From positions 53,827 through 117,826 of the forward strand of contig NZ_CABEGA010000051.1 in assembly GCF_901521055.1 (NCBI RefSeq): a stretch of 64,000 nucleotides of DNA. Reading direction: 5' to 3'. The DNA comes from Cellulomonas hominis. GTDB taxonomy: Bacteria; Actinomycetota; Actinomycetes; Actinomycetales; Cellulomonadaceae. The translations under genes were made by a program, and so were the position numbers. The first letter of the stretch is position 1. Each line of letters begins with the position of its first letter. Of the stretch, positions 42,334-50,733 are shown piece after piece. Below the pieces are notes generated by a model, which worked only from the letters and a program-made list of their open reading frames with translations, was not told the origin of the DNA and did no database searches.

Positions 42334-42907
42334 CCACCACCAACCCGTTCCACCAGGCGCCGGCCGCCGCACCGGTCGACCAGGACCTCCTCGACCAGGT
42401 CGAACCCGACGCCCTGTGGGACGACGAAGTCGCCTGGGCCGGGCCACCGTCGAGGTGCTGGGCAACCCGCAGATCTGCGTCATGGGCGTGCACGGCGGCG
42501 CCGGCACCACCACCGTCGCCTCCCTGCTCGGCGCCGCGGCGCTGGACGTCGGCACCGCGTGGCCGGTCGCGAGCGGTTGGGCTCGACCGCTGCCCGTGCT
42601 GTCGGTCGTCGCGGTCGCCCGCACCCACCACCGGGGCATCGAAGCCGCCACCCGGCTCGCCCGCCTGTGGGCCACCGGCGCGCTGGCCGACTCCCGGCTC
42701 GTGGGCCTGGTCCTCGTCGACGACGGCCCGAACCTCACCGTCGCGCAACGCAAGGCCGCCCGCCAGCTCGGCCGGATGACCCCGCACGGCTGGCACCTGC
42801 CCTGGCAGGAGGCCTGGCGCGTTACCGCCCCCGAACTCCCCACCGCCCCCGCCCGGGTGCGGCGGGTCATGACGTCCATCACCAGCACCACCAAGGAGAC
42901 GAACTGA
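42330..42907 (+). pseudogene. ParA/MinD-like degenerate P-loop protein (DUF6668-like), frameshifted
   Basis: The N-terminal frame starts at a GTG at 42330 (TTTNPFHQAPAAAPVDQDLL, EPDALWDDEVAWA) and the rest lies in the -1 frame (ATVEVLGNPQICVMGVHGGA, then GTTTVASLLGAAAL). They join if one base is added near 42437. The full protein would have about 192 residues. The loop GVHGGAGTTTVAS resembles the ParA/MinD P-loop but lacks the Walker lysine, so nucleotide binding is doubtful. Similar proteins accompany actinobacterial secretion loci (a DUF6668-type assignment is from memory). The start overlaps the propeller gene stop. Sequencing error or true mutation cannot be told apart. Confidence 0.7.
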
Positions 42908-43188
42908 TGCGCCACCTGCTCAACGAAGCGATCATCCGGACCGCGAGCATCCTGCCCGACCCGACCCCGGAACAGCCCCCCGGCACCGAGGGCGTCCAGA
43001 CCCTCCTGAACTGGCTCTCCTGGGGGGTGATGATCGTCGGCTTCGGGGTGTTCTTGGGCGGCGCCGGAGTCCTCGGTGCGGCGGCCTTCTCCGGTCGCGA
43101 AGCCAAGGGCGTGAAGATCATCGTGATCGGGATGATCGTCGGCATCCTGGCCTCCGCGGCCGGCGCGATCATGCGCATGTTCATCTGA
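42907..43188 (+). CDS. Pilin-like (VirB2/TrbC-type) two-helix membrane protein
   Basis: 93 residues, ATG at 42907 overlapping the previous stop. After a 35-residue hydrophilic part come two helices (LLNWLSWGVMIVGFGVFLGGAGVL and VKIIVIGMIVGILASAAGAI) separated by a short charged loop (SGREAKG), the layout of VirB2/TrbC pilins. There is no obvious signal peptide, unlike classical pilins. In actinobacterial elements such small proteins sit just before the VirB6 gene, as here. Confidence 0.7.
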   Translation: MRHLLNEAIIRTASILPDPTPEQPPGTEGVQTLLNWLSWGVMIVGFGVFLGGAGVLGAAAFSGREAKGVKIIVIGMIVGILASAAGAIMRMFI

Positions 43189-43198
43189 GGCCGGGGCG

Positions 43199-43945
43199 AT
43201 GAACGAGCGCACCGAACGCTTCCGTGATGCCGGCGGGGGCACCCCGATGTGGTGGGCCGCCGGCGGGTTCCTCGTGGTGGTGGTCCTGGCCCTGGTGGCC
43301 GTGCTGGTGCTCACCCGCGAGCCCCCCGCCGAGGACCGCCCGGAGTTCGGGGCCGGGTCGCAGGCCGACCCCGATTCCTCGACGGCCGCGACACCCGCTC
43401 CCGCAGAGCGTGAGGGCGGCAGCTGCCCTCTGCCGGCCGACAACCAGGACATCCCCGTGGCGGGGCCGGAGGCGACGTGGGTGGCCTACGGGTACGTCTT
43501 CGTCCCGCAGTCCCAGGTGTACGGGCCCGTGACCGAGGGCGGACGCCAGTGGGGGTGCTTCGCGCACAACCCCACCGGGGCCCTGTTCGCGGCAGCGAAC
43601 CTGTTCGCCGAAATCGGCGAGCCGGACTACGCACTGGTCGTCGGTGAGGCGCTGGTCGACAACCCCGCCGGGACGGCGTGGCTCGAAGAGCAGGACACGA
43701 GCAACCGGACGCAGACCGCCGGGCAGGTCGGTCAGATCGCCGGCTTCCAGTTCTTGTCCGTGACCGAAGACCAGGTGGTGGTGTCCCTGGGCATGAGCCA
43801 TGACCCGGTCGAGGCCGCGGTGAAGATCGCCCTGCAGTGGGACGAGGACACCGCCACGTGGCGAGGTGACCTCGCGGCCGGAACGTTCGACTGGAGCGCG
43901 GTCGACCTGGACACGTACACCCCGTGGAGCGCCAGCGGTGAGTGA
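43199..43945 (+). CDS. VirB8/TcpC-like bitopic membrane protein
   Basis: 248 residues. One helix near the N-terminus (WWAAGGFLVVVVLALVAVLVL, about 18-40), a short Glu/Pro linker, then an outer alpha/beta domain (about 90-245). It has the pattern FAHNPTGALFAAANLFAEIG, a later GFQFLSVTEDQVVVSLGM, and VKIALQWDEDTATWRGDL, which fits the NTF2-like fold of VirB8/TcpC channel components. Its stop overlaps the GTG start of the VirB6-like gene. Assignment rests on layout and position more than on motif identity. Confidence 0.72.
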   Translation: MNERTERFRDAGGGTPMWWAAGGFLVVVVLALVAVLVLTREPPAEDRPEFGAGSQADPDSSTAATPAPAEREGGSCPLPADNQDIPVAGPEATWVAYGYVFVPQSQVYGPVTEGGRQWGCFAHNPTGALFAAANLFAEIGEPDYALVVGEALVDNPAGTAWLEEQDTSNRTQTAGQVGQIAGFQFLSVTEDQVVVSLGMSHDPVEAAVKIALQWDEDTATWRGDLAAGTFDWSAVDLDTYTPWSASGE

Positions 43946-45302
43946 CTGCGCCTGGAACGACCCCCTCTGCCTTGTGGCCGGGGCGGCAGCGGAGGCCGGT
44001 GAAGGAGTTCTCGGGAGGGTCGTCGAGTCCCTCGCGGATGCGACGGTCGAGGCCCTGGGGTGGCTGTCATCGCTCTGGCTGGGCATGCCCAGCCCGTCGG
44101 TGGAGACCGGTGGCGTCGCGGTCGTGCAGGACTACCTCAGCTGGTACACCTTCGCGTTCGCCCTGGGGGGCCTGCTGTGGGCGATCGGCCGGATGGCGGT
44201 CGCGGGTGACTTCAAGGCCGGGGCGCCGGGGTTGAAGATGCTGGTCAACCTCATCGTGTCCTCGGCGGCCCTCGCCGCGGGGTTCACGGCGCTGATGCAG
44301 GCCGGGGACGCGTTCGCTCCGTGGATCGTGCAGAGGGCCACCGGTGACGCACTCGCTCTGGACGGCCTCATCACCACGGCGGTGGTGATGTCCGCCGGCC
44401 TCGGGCCGGCCCTGATCATCGCGATCTGCCTGTTCCTCGGGGCGTTCGCGAACGTCGTGTTCATGGTCTTCCGCTCGGCGATGAGCGCGATCTTGTTCGC
44501 GTTCATCCCGACCGCCGCGGCGGCCAGCGCGACAGAGGCCGGTAACCAGACGTTCCGCAAGATGATCGCCTGGCTGATCGCGTGCCTGCTGTTCAAGCCG
44601 GTCGCCGCAGTGATCTACGCCCTGGGGATCTTGCTGGTGAAGTCCCCGCCGGCCTTCGCCGACACCTCCGAGCTGGGGACAGCCCTGTACAGCTCCGCGC
44701 TCGCCGTGGTGGTGATCTTGTCGGCCGCGCTCGCGCTGCCCGCCCTTGTCAGGTTCGTGACCCCGGTCGCCGGGGCCGCGTCGTCCTCGATGTTCTCCGG
44801 CGGCGCGGTCGCAGGCGGCGTCGTGGCGGCGGGAGCGGCGGTCGTCGCGATCGGGGCGACCGGTGGCGGTGCCGCACCGGCCGCCGGTGGGGCCGCCGCA
44901 ACGGCCGGCGGGACTACCGGCGCAGGGACGACGGCCACAGGCGGCGCAGCGACCGCCGGCGGGATAGCCACCGGTGGCGCCAGCACGTCCGGTGCGGGCA
45001 ACGCCAGCACGGGCGCGAAGTCCTCGTCGGAGGGCGCGGGACAGGCCTCCGGTGCGTCGACGTCGTCGACGTCGACGACCCCGGGCGCGGGTACGTCCGG
45101 CGGTGCGGCAGCTGCCGCGGATCCGACCGGCGGTACAGCGACCGGCGCCGGCGCGACCGCCGGCAACCCGGCCTCCGGCGGCGGCGGGACTGCGACGGGC
45201 GTCGGGAACGCGGCGGCACTGGCGCAGATGGCAGGCAGTGCGGTCGCCGGCGGCGCCCGCGGTGGGCCGATCGACGACATGAGCAACCAGGAGGACCGAT
45301 GA
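43938..45302 (+). CDS. VirB6/TrbL-like polytopic channel protein
   Basis: 454 residues from a GTG at 43938 that overlaps the previous stop. About eight helices (55-290), including FAFALGGLLWAIGRMAVAGD, AALAAGFTALMQAG and PALIIAICLFLGAFANVVFM. The motif LVNLIVSS and the final loop ASATEAGNQTFRKMIAWLIA are typical of TrbL/VirB6 of actinobacterial elements. The last 150 residues are a Gly/Ala/Thr/Ser repeat tail without domain. It forms the inner-membrane pore of the type IV secretion system. The ATG of the next gene overlaps its stop (ATGA). Confidence 0.88.
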   Translation: MSDCAWNDPLCLVAGAAAEAGEGVLGRVVESLADATVEALGWLSSLWLGMPSPSVETGGVAVVQDYLSWYTFAFALGGLLWAIGRMAVAGDFKAGAPGLKMLVNLIVSSAALAAGFTALMQAGDAFAPWIVQRATGDALALDGLITTAVVMSAGLGPALIIAICLFLGAFANVVFMVFRSAMSAILFAFIPTAAAASATEAGNQTFRKMIAWLIACLLFKPVAAVIYALGILLVKSPPAFADTSELGTALYSSALAVVVILSAALALPALVRFVTPVAGAASSSMFSGGAVAGGVVAAGAAVVAIGATGGGAAPAAGGAAATAGGTTGAGTTATGGAATAGGIATGGASTSGAGNASTGAKSSSEGAGQASGASTSSTSTTPGAGTSGGAAAAADPTGGTATGAGATAGNPASGGGGTATGVGNAAALAQMAGSAVAGGARGGPIDDMSNQEDR

Positions 45303-46810
45303 GCGCGAGCAGTGCCCCGACCCCGCGGGTGACGTACGGGAACATCATGTCCGAGGGCCGGCGTGGGTTGCTCGGGCTGCCGATGGGCGTGACGATCGGC
45401 GCGGTGCCGGTCATCGCCACGGCGATGCTGATGCTCACGCGTCAGGCGTGGCTCCCGGCACTCGCCTTGGTCCTGGTCGGGTCGGTGGCGGTGTCGCTGA
45501 TGGTGATCGGCAAGCGGCAGGGCCGCACCGTGTACGAGCGGTGGGCGCTGCGCCGTGCGCACAACGCGAGCGTGCGTGCCGGAGCCAGCACCTACGTCGC
45601 TGGGCCCGCCGGGAAGGTCCCCGAGGGGTCGTTCCGGCTGCCTGGGCTCCTGGCGGCCTCGACGTTGATCGAGCACGACGACGGGTACGGCAACCGGTTC
45701 GGGGTGATCCGGCTGCCGAAGGCGGCTCACTACACCGTGGTGTTTGAGGCGTTCCCCGACGGTGACGGCTTGGTCGACCAGGAGCGGGTCGACTCGATGG
45801 TTGAGCACTGGGCCGCGTGGCTCGCACACCTCGGCATCGAAGAGGCTGTTGTCGGAGCCTCGGTGACCTTGGAGACGTCGATCGACCCCGGGGTGCGGCT
45901 GGCCCGGATGGTGAACACGAACCTGGACCCGTCGGGGTCGCCGTTCGCCAAGGCGGTCGCGGAGCAGCTGGTGAGTGACTTGAAGACCGGGTCACCGATG
46001 GTGAGCTGCCGCATCGCCATCACGTTCTCCGGCAAGGGCCACGACGGCGCCGGCGACCTGGGCGCGGACTCGATGGTCGAGGACCTCGCCAACCGGCTGC
46101 CCGGCCTGCTGTCGACGTTGAAGGGCACCGGCGCCGGCGGGTCGGTGCGGGCGTGCACCGCGCAGGACATCGTCGACTTCACCCGGGTCGCGTACGACCC
46201 GACGGTGGCGACCGCCGTCGAGGAGGCCCGCGGCACACCGGAGGGCACGGGCCTGACGTGGGCCGAGGCTGGCCCGTCGATCGCCGACGCGGAGCTGGAC
46301 GCGTACTTCCACGACCGGGCGGTGTCGCGCACGTGGCAGATGTGGCAGCCCCCGTCGGGGATTTTCTACTCCAACGTCCTGACGCCGCTGCTCGAACCGA
46401 TCGGCGGCGTGATCCGCAAGCGCGTGACGATGCTCTACCGGCCGGTCCCGGCGTCCAAGGCCGCCGACGTGATCGAGTCCGAGCTGGACAACGCCGACTT
46501 CGCCGGCACGGAGAAGCGCCGGCGCAGCGCCCGTCAGCAGCAGCGCTCGAGGTACGCGGAGAAGGCCGCGCAGGAGGAGGCGGCCGGCGCCGGTCTGCTG
46601 CGCTTCGGGCTGCTCGTGACGGTGAGCTGCGCGTCGAGAGCGGACCTGCCACGGGCGGACAAGGTCGTCGGCGGCAAGGCGAACCGTGCACGCCTGAGGG
46701 TGCGTGAGGCGCTGGGGAACCAGGCCGTCGCGTTCCAGGCTGCGCTCCCTCTGGGAGTGGTGCTCCCTGAGCACTCGATGATGCCGACGGCTCTGCGGGA
46801 GTTCCTGTGA
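45299..46810 (+). CDS. SCO6880 family type IV secretion protein (N-terminal VirB4-like part)
   Basis: 503 residues. Two helices near the N-terminus (LGLPMGVTIGAVPVIATAML; LALVLVGSVAVSLMVIG) in a PrgI-like arrangement, followed by a long cytosolic part. It reads GSFRLPGLLAASTLIEHDDG, HYTVVFEAFP, and later DAYFHDRAVSRTWQMWQPP and ITLLYRPVPAS-type segments (here VTMLYRPVPAS). This matches SCO6880-like proteins, which correspond to the N-terminal, nucleotide-free half of VirB4. The ATPase half is the next gene, overlapping by one GTGA. It is thus a split VirB4 system, normal for these actinobacterial elements. Confidence 0.85.
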   Translation: MSASSAPTPRVTYGNIMSEGRRGLLGLPMGVTIGAVPVIATAMLMLTRQAWLPALALVLVGSVAVSLMVIGKRQGRTVYERWALRRAHNASVRAGASTYVAGPAGKVPEGSFRLPGLLAASTLIEHDDGYGNRFGVIRLPKAAHYTVVFEAFPDGDGLVDQERVDSMVEHWAAWLAHLGIEEAVVGASVTLETSIDPGVRLARMVNTNLDPSGSPFAKAVAEQLVSDLKTGSPMVSCRIAITFSGKGHDGAGDLGADSMVEDLANRLPGLLSTLKGTGAGGSVRACTAQDIVDFTRVAYDPTVATAVEEARGTPEGTGLTWAEAGPSIADAELDAYFHDRAVSRTWQMWQPPSGIFYSNVLTPLLEPIGGVIRKRVTMLYRPVPASKAADVIESELDNADFAGTEKRRRSARQQQRSRYAEKAAQEEAAGAGLLRFGLLVTVSCASRADLPRADKVVGGKANRARLRVREALGNQAVAFQAALPLGVVLPEHSMMPTALREFL

Positions 46811-48450
46811 GCCGCCGGATGTCGCGTGAGCAGACTGCGGCCGTCGGTGACCTGACGTTGACCCTCTCGCGGCGCGAGTCCCGCCAGGGACGCGCGGCGC
46901 TGGCGCGACAGATCCGTGCCTCGCGGGCGAAGCGACGTGGGGTGTTCTGGCGGTTCCTCTCCGACGCGGGCGAGGCCCGCGCGGACGCCGCGGGCCGAGC
47001 CGGGTGGCGCGGGTGGGCCGGACGCGGGGGCGGGAAGGTCAACTACATCGACCCCGCGCCGGAGTTCCGGGGCACGTCGGTGCAGGTCTGCGGGATGTGG
47101 CCGTTCAGCGTGGGCGCGGGCAGCCCGCTCCAGGGCGTGCCGCTCGGACGGAGCCTTCTGAACGGTGCACCGGTGTGCGCCGACCCCCTGTCCTGGTTCC
47201 GCGCCAACCTGATCCTGCAGCCGTCAGCGTTCGTGCTCGGCCGCCCTGGCCTGGGCAAGAGCTCGTTGGTGCGCCGCATGATCACGCTGCTGGAGGCGTG
47301 GGGCGACGTGCCGATGGTCCTGGGTGACCTGAAGCCGGACTACGTCGACCTGATCCGGGCGATGGACGGGCAGGTCGTGGCCGTCGGGGCGGGCATCGGG
47401 TCGATCAACCTGCTCGACCTCGGACCGGCGATGGGTGACCTGGCGACGATCCCCGACCTCGCCGCGCGGCGCCGCGCCGTGGAGGAGATGCGGGCCCGAC
47501 GCCGGACGACCGTGATCGCGGTGCTGGACATGGTGCGCGGGTCGCGGCTGCGCGAGTACGAGCAGACGCTGATCGCCGAGGCCCTGCGGATCCTGGACGA
47601 CGATCACGACGGCGTACCGCTGGTGGAGCACCTGACCGCGCTCGTGCGGGCCCGGCACCCGCGACTTCTCGCGGTCGCCTCCACGCGCGGCGACGTCGAG
47701 CACTACGACGAGCGCACCCAGGAGCTCCTGGACGGGTTGCTGGCGCTGGGCCCCTCCGGGCCGTTCGGTGAGGTGTTCTGCCGTCCCACCACCGAGCACA
47801 TCGAGCTGGGCCGGCCGATGGCGTTCGACCTGTCGGGTATCGACGACGGCGACGTCCAGCTCCAGGCCGCGGTCCAGGCGGTCTGCTGGGCGTACGGATC
47901 CGCGTTGGTGTCGGCAGACACCCACCTCGCGGAGGCAGGGCTGCGTGAGCCCACGCACTACCTGCTGGTGTTCGACGAGCTGTGGCGGATCGTGCGCGTC
48001 TCGGCGCTGATGGTCTACTTCATCGACGCCCTGACCCGCCTGAACCGCCAGCGCGGCATTGGGCAGATCATGATCACGCACACGATGAACGACCTCCGTC
48101 TGGAGAGCGAGCATCTGACGTCGATCGCGTGGGGCTTCGTCGAACGCTCCGCGATGGTGTTCCTCGGCGGCCTCGCGGACGCCGAGATGGGCAACCTGCG
48201 TGAGGTGTTCGCGGTGTCGAACGCCGAGCAGCAGCGGATCACCGACTGGGCCGTGGAGGGCCAGGTCAACCCGGAGACCGGCCGGGCGACCTCACCACCC
48301 GGACAGGGCAACTTCCTGCTCAAGCTCGGGAAGTCCTCGGGGACGCCGTTGCATGTGCAGCTCACCGAGGCCGAGCTGCCCGTGAACAACACCAACAAGG
48401 CGTGGGCCTCGGCGGCGGACCGGGCCACCGGCGCGCAGGTGGCGGCATGA
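46807..48450 (+). CDS. VirB4-like ATPase (C-terminal half)
   Basis: 547 residues from a GTG at 46807. Walker A is GRPGLGKSS (about 145-153), with the preceding strand SAFVLGRPG. Walker B is HYLLVFDELWRI (about 380-392), followed by a glutamine-rich switch region. An arginine-finger-type segment TRLNRQRGIGQIMITHTMND and a C-terminal helical tail complete the AAA+/HerA-FtsK fold. VirB4 powers pilus assembly and substrate transfer as a hexamer at the membrane. The N-terminal basic region (RASRAKRRGVFWRF) may bind lipid or the SCO6880-like partner. The stop overlaps the coupling protein ATG. Confidence 0.9.
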   Translation: MSRRMSREQTAAVGDLTLTLSRRESRQGRAALARQIRASRAKRRGVFWRFLSDAGEARADAAGRAGWRGWAGRGGGKVNYIDPAPEFRGTSVQVCGMWPFSVGAGSPLQGVPLGRSLLNGAPVCADPLSWFRANLILQPSAFVLGRPGLGKSSLVRRMITLLEAWGDVPMVLGDLKPDYVDLIRAMDGQVVAVGAGIGSINLLDLGPAMGDLATIPDLAARRRAVEEMRARRRTTVIAVLDMVRGSRLREYEQTLIAEALRILDDDHDGVPLVEHLTALVRARHPRLLAVASTRGDVEHYDERTQELLDGLLALGPSGPFGEVFCRPTTEHIELGRPMAFDLSGIDDGDVQLQAAVQAVCWAYGSALVSADTHLAEAGLREPTHYLLVFDELWRIVRVSALMVYFIDALTRLNRQRGIGQIMITHTMNDLRLESEHLTSIAWGFVERSAMVFLGGLADAEMGNLREVFAVSNAEQQRITDWAVEGQVNPETGRATSPPGQGNFLLKLGKSSGTPLHVQLTEAELPVNNTNKAWASAADRATGAQVAA

Positions 48451-50105
48451 GCCGCGAACCGAACCGGCTCCGCGAGCCCGGTGACGTCTCGGTGGCGTGG
48501 TGCGTGCTGCTCGGTGTCTTGACGGTCGCCGTCGGCGGCTTCGCGTTCGTACGGGCGTGGGCCGGAGCGGCGGGCCTGGGGCGCGCCGCGCTGATCGCCG
48601 CCGTGGTCGTCCTCGCGGGCGTGACCGGCCTGGTCGTGATCGTCCTGCGTCGACAGAAGGCTGCCTCGACGTGGGCCGACGACCGCGGCCGGTTCATGAA
48701 CCACGTCAGCGACGTCCGGGAGCTCACCGAGAAGGACTCCGCGGCGCACGCCGCGCGGCTCGGCGCCGACAAGGCCGGCCCCGGGGTGCCGATCGGCACG
48801 CACGTGCCGGGCAGCATGCGCCTGTACGCCACGTGGGAGTGGGTGCAGCTGTGGATCCTGGGCCCGCGCGCCGGCAAGACGACGTGCGTGTGCGTGCCCC
48901 AGATGCTCGAGGCGACCGGACCGGTGCTGTTCACCACGAACAAGATCGACGGCATCCCCGAGACGATCGGGCCGCGGTCCCGCCTGGGACGGGTGTGGAT
49001 CCACGACGTGCAGGGCATCGTCGGGGAGCCGGCCGCCTGGTGGTGGAACCCGCTGACGTTCGTCACCGACATCGCCCGCGCCGAGAAGCTCGCTGACGTC
49101 TTCATCACGTCCTCCACCTCGGCGAACGACCGGCAGGACGCGTACTTCACGTCCACCGGCAAGGAGACGTTGGCGCGGCTGCTGCTGGCCGCGGCGCTGG
49201 ACCACAGGCCCATCACCGACGTGTTCCGGTGGGCCAACACCGAGGACCACGCCGACCGGGAGAACGACCCCGCGCGGATCCTCGTCGCGCACGGGGAAGC
49301 CGACCTCGGCCAGGCGCTGCTGAAGACCCAGACCCTCAACCCCCGCCAGCGCGACGGCGTGTACGGGACCCTGCGCCCCTGGATCGCGGTGCTCGGCTCC
49401 CGGGCGGTGCGTGACTGGATCACCGACCCCGCGGGCCGGCGCCGGCACTTCGACCCGCACGCGTTCGTGCGGTCCTCCGACACCCTCTACCTGGCCTCGA
49501 TGGAAGGCGGCGGCACCGCCCGGGCGCTGACGGCGGCGCTGACCGTGGCCGTGCTGTCGGCGGCCGAGACGTACGCCGCGGCGCAGCCGAACGGTCGCCT
49601 GCCCGTCCCGCTGACCGCGGTCCTGGACGAGGTCGCGAACGTGTGCAGGTGGAAGGAGCTGCCGGACGTCTACTCGCACTACGGCAGCCGCGGCATCGTG
49701 GTGTCCGCGTTTTTCCAGTCCTGGCCGCAGGGCGTGGAGGCGTTCGGGCAGAACGGCATGGAGAAGCTGTGGTCCGCCGCCAACGTCCGCGTCGCTGGCG
49801 CCGGGCTCGCGCAGTCCACGTTCCTGCGCAGCGTGTCCGACGCGATCGGCTCACGCGACGTCCGCCGGCACTCGCGCAGCACCGGCGGCTCCCGTGGCGG
49901 GGCCAGCCGTCAGGCGTCGATCGGTGAGCGGCGGATCTTCGAGGTGTCCGACCTGACCGCCCTGCCCCGCGGGCGGGCGATCGCGCTCATCGCCGGCACC
50001 CGCGCGGTGCTGCTGCGCCTGGACCACTACTCGACGCGCCCCTACGCCCAGGACGTCGACGCGTCCAAGCAGTGGTTCGCCAAGCGCAACGGAGCACGCC
50101 CATGA
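48447..50105 (+). CDS. Type IV coupling protein (VirD4/TraG family)
   Basis: 552 residues. Two N-terminal helices (about 15-65) anchor the protein. The nucleotide-binding domain has Walker A GPRAGKTT (139-146), the TTNKID strand, the motif QDAYFTSTGKETLARLLLAA typical of TraG/VirD4, and Walker B LTAVLDEVANV, followed by FQSWPQGVEAFG, a Gln motif. VirD4 proteins bring the relaxase-DNA complex to the secretion channel. Its stop overlaps the DUF4913 gene start. All expected motifs are intact. Confidence 0.93.
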   Translation: MSREPNRLREPGDVSVAWCVLLGVLTVAVGGFAFVRAWAGAAGLGRAALIAAVVVLAGVTGLVVIVLRRQKAASTWADDRGRFMNHVSDVRELTEKDSAAHAARLGADKAGPGVPIGTHVPGSMRLYATWEWVQLWILGPRAGKTTCVCVPQMLEATGPVLFTTNKIDGIPETIGPRSRLGRVWIHDVQGIVGEPAAWWWNPLTFVTDIARAEKLADVFITSSTSANDRQDAYFTSTGKETLARLLLAAALDHRPITDVFRWANTEDHADRENDPARILVAHGEADLGQALLKTQTLNPRQRDGVYGTLRPWIAVLGSRAVRDWITDPAGRRRHFDPHAFVRSSDTLYLASMEGGGTARALTAALTVAVLSAAETYAAAQPNGRLPVPLTAVLDEVANVCRWKELPDVYSHYGSRGIVVSAFFQSWPQGVEAFGQNGMEKLWSAANVRVAGAGLAQSTFLRSVSDAIGSRDVRRHSRSTGGSRGGASRQASIGERRIFEVSDLTALPRGRAIALIAGTRAVLLRLDHYSTRPYAQDVDASKQWFAKRNGARP

Positions 50106-50716
50106 GCGAGTTCGACGACACCCACCAGATCGGCGCGGACGCGGACGACGTCGCGGCGGCCGCGGCCGCGCACGCCGAGGACGGACCGAACGTCAGCCAC
50201 GCCGACGTGCTCACCGACCTCGAAGCGACCGGCACGCCCGGCGGCGCCACCGGCGCCGGGGACGCGTTGGACGGCGCCCGGGAGGTCGGCTACGTCGACT
50301 TCTCCCAGGAGCTCCCGGTGCCGGCGCCGGGAGCGGACGTCGTACAGCCCGAGCCGGCGGCGTCCGGCCCGTTCTACCCGAACGTGGCCGAGTGGGTCGA
50401 CCAGTGGCTGCTCCCGCACTTCAAGCGCGACCCGCGGAACCACCTCTGGGATCCCCGCTGGTGGGAGTACACCGAGGCCATCGCGGTCCTGGAGGCCCTG
50501 TGGCAGGCGTGGGAGTTCCTGCGCCAGGACTCCATGACGGGCATGGCCGTCTTCTTCCGCGACTACCTGTGGCCGTTGATGCGCGAGCTCACCTCGACCG
50601 GTGGCCCGTTCTGGAAGCTCCAGGACATCACCGCCCGCGAGCTGCCCGGGCGGTGGCCGTTGGACGCCCCGCCGGGCGGCATGTTCCGCACCGCTGATCA
50701 CCCCGCAGAGCAGTAA
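50102..50716 (+). CDS. DUF4913 family protein
   Basis: 204 residues. After an acidic, disordered N-terminus (about 90 residues), the C-terminal domain reads GPFYPNVAEWVDQWLLPHFK, then LWDPRWWEYTEAIAVLEALW, QAWEFLRQDSMTGM and GGPFWKLQD. This is the DUF4913 signature (Y-P-x-V-x-x-W-V, W-x-P-R-W-W, EA-x-x-R-L-x-A-L-W). DUF4913 genes are regular members of actinobacterial conjugation operons, right after the coupling protein; their biochemical role is unknown. Confidence 0.88.
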   Translation: MSEFDDTHQIGADADDVAAAAAAHAEDGPNVSHADVLTDLEATGTPGGATGAGDALDGAREVGYVDFSQELPVPAPGADVVQPEPAASGPFYPNVAEWVDQWLLPHFKRDPRNHLWDPRWWEYTEAIAVLEALWQAWEFLRQDSMTGMAVFFRDYLWPLMRELTSTGGPFWKLQDITARELPGRWPLDAPPGGMFRTADHPAEQ

Positions 50717-50733
50717 GCAACCAAGGAGGACCG

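Noticed and set aside
44800..45300. Dense short GC repeats suggesting a minisatellite or CRISPR
   Set aside because: They encode the Gly/Ala/Thr tail of the VirB6-like protein; no regular repeat-spacer structure.
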